Shown here piece after piece: positions 7,375 through 8,214 of a DNA stretch of 8,214 nucleotides; position 1 is the first letter of the stretch; the number at the start of each line of letters is the position of its first letter. This stretch comes from Bacteroidales bacterium (GTDB lineage: Bacteria > Bacteroidota > Bacteroidia > Bacteroidales > Dysgonomonadaceae): contig JAAYTC010000107.1 in assembly GCA_012518155.1 (NCBI GenBank), forward strand, positions 1 to 8,214, written 5' to 3'. A program made the position numbers and the translations under genes. Below the pieces are notes generated by a model. It saw only the letters and a list, made by a program, of their open reading frames with translations. It did no database searches and was not told the origin of the DNA.

Positions 7375-7838
7375 TATATTTTAGTTATTGTAAAGACCGA
7401 TTGATTTTTATCGGGCCCGGGTAGGCCGATGTCGTATCCTTTATCGTTACTAATTAATCGAATCGTGATCGAGTTGTCTTTTTCCGGATCCACGGGATTC
7501 GGGTACCATTGAACGCGAATGGGCATGTCATAAATGCCGGGCAGGAAGGTCAGGGTATTCCCCTCGGTCAGGATTTTATAATCCCTGCCATCTTGCAGGC
7601 CATCTCCTACTTCTATTTCATAGGTTACCGTAACCGTTTCGGTTGAAGCAGGCGAGCTCAAGTAGACGTTGTAGGTGCCCACCATGGTGGCTTTCGAAGA
7701 GACCGTGGTGCTCGATGACTCGTTCATCATGATATGCACGAACTTGAGGTCGTACGGGGGGATCTCCTCCAGTCCACACGCGGTGGACAGTAACATCAAG
7801 AAGCTTGCCAGATAGGGAAGGGTTTTATTTCGTTTCAT
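7374..7838 (-). CDS. Small lipoprotein with Calx-beta/DUF4843-like fold, SusD-adjacent
   Basis: A 154-aa lipoprotein. MKRNKTLPYLASFLMLLSTA leads to Cys21 and then GLEEIPPYD. The remainder is beta-rich: TYNVYLSSPASTETVTVTYE, then GRDYKILTEGNTLTFLPG, a strand MPIRVQWYP, NSITIRLISN and a closing SVFTITKI. The order of a tolerated-range strand, 'DYKIL...G.TLTFLPG', and 'IRL' resembles Calx-beta or DUF4843 domains, which are common next to SusD genes in Bacteroidota. It is shorter than typical DUF4843 proteins as I recall them, so the family call is tentative. It probably sits in the outer membrane and helps bind or hand over substrate to the SusCD importer. It lies 10 bp after the SusD stop and overlaps the protease start by one base, so it belongs to the same transcript. 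Confidence 0.8.
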   Translation of the reverse strand: MKRNKTLPYLASFLMLLSTACGLEEIPPYDLKFVHIMMNESSSTTVSSKATMVGTYNVYLSSPASTETVTVTYEIEVGDGLQDGRDYKILTEGNTLTFLPGIYDMPIRVQWYPNPVDPEKDNSITIRLISNDKGYDIGLPGPDKNQSVFTITKI

Positions 7839-7848
7839 ATTTAAAAGT

Positions 7849-8214
7849 TCAATTATTAACGGTTGGGTTGCCTTGCATGTTCGTGTTGGCGTTCAATTCG
7901 GTTTGAGGGATGGGCAACACGAACAGATCGTTCGGGTAGGGAAGAAACTGCACGTTTGAAGCGGTATTGGAACCACGTACCAGATCGTCTTTCCATCTCA
8001 CGATATCAAAAAAGTTATGACCCTCAAATGCAAGTTCTTTTACTCGCTCCCTCTTTATCAATGATAGGAGGTCTTGGTCATCGGAGTACTCCAGCGTGAG
8101 CTCGGAGCCGCTCGTGTTAAACGCTCTCCCGATAATAGCCTTCAGGTCGCTCGACGCTTCCGTCAACTCGTTCTTGCCCACGTGTGCCTCTGCCCTGTTC
8201 AGGTACATTTCCGA
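7849..8214 (-). CDS. SusD/RagB family nutrient-binding lipoprotein, C-terminal part
   Basis: Only the last 121 residues are in the window; the gene runs off the right edge with an open frame (SEMYLNRAEAHVGKNELTEA). This is the classical SusD C-terminal signature: the E-M-Y-L-x-R-A-E-A TPR-like helix, then the helix with IKRERVKELAFEGHNFFDIVRW (8.0 kb region), and a C-terminus LFVLPIPQTELNANTNMQGN that matches the family ending IP-x-x-E-(6)-N-x-x-Q-N-P in outline. SusD proteins are outer-membrane lipoproteins that act as a lid on a SusC TonB-dependent channel, so a SusC gene is expected just upstream beyond the window. The intact part shows no frameshift. Substrate cannot be read from this portion; RagB-like members bind peptides and SusD-like members bind glycans. 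Confidence 0.93.
   Translation of the reverse strand, partial: SEMYLNRAEAHVGKNELTEASSDLKAIIGRAFNTSGSELTLEYSDDQDLLSLIKRERVKELAFEGHNFFDIVRWKDDLVRGSNTASNVQFLPYPNDLFVLPIPQTELNANTNMQGNPTVNN

Overview
The window looks like a Bacteroidota chromosome segment, probably order Bacteroidales. The evidence is a SusD/RagB C-terminus, several lipoproteins with Bacteroidota-style leaders (hydrophobic stretch, then Ser/Ala-Cys), a DUF6266-type protein, A-rich leaders instead of Shine-Dalgarno sites, and a TAnnTTTG-type promoter. A family-level assignment (for example Dysgonomonadaceae) would be a guess.

Layout from left to right: (1) 75-755, minus strand: a broken two-domain META lipoprotein gene with one single-base frameshift, a second frameshift at a 10-base G/C homopolymer, and a truncated second domain. 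(2) 756-1217: a long AT-rich intergenic region with three 11-bp tandem repeats and a good Bacteroidota promoter. (3) 1218-1874, plus strand: a DUF6266-family protein of unknown function. (4) 1929-2795, minus strand: a secreted calcineurin-like metallophosphoesterase, convergent with DUF6266. (5) 2796-3073: a spacer with three copies of a degenerate 34-bp repeat at exact 67-bp spacing, followed by a strong hairpin terminator for the operon to its right. (6) 3074-8214, minus strand: a tight operon read right to left: SusD-like protein (its 5' part, and presumably SusC, lie beyond the right edge), a small lipoprotein with a Calx-beta-like fold, a 939-aa M16 zinc protease of the PqqL type, and a 489-aa lipoprotein with an Ig-like domain and a probable seven-bladed beta-propeller.

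The most interesting part is the operon at 3074-8214. A SusCD-type outer-membrane importer is co-transcribed with a periplasmic M16 protease and two lipoproteins, with gene gaps of 10 bp, a 1-base overlap, and 11 bp. No carbohydrate-active enzyme is present in the visible part. This suggests uptake and digestion of a peptide or small protein rather than a glycan. It resembles in logic the TonB-dependent receptor plus M16 protease pairs of Proteobacteria (FusA/FusC, YddB/PqqL). That substrate assignment is inference; the gene families and their arrangement are read from the sequence.
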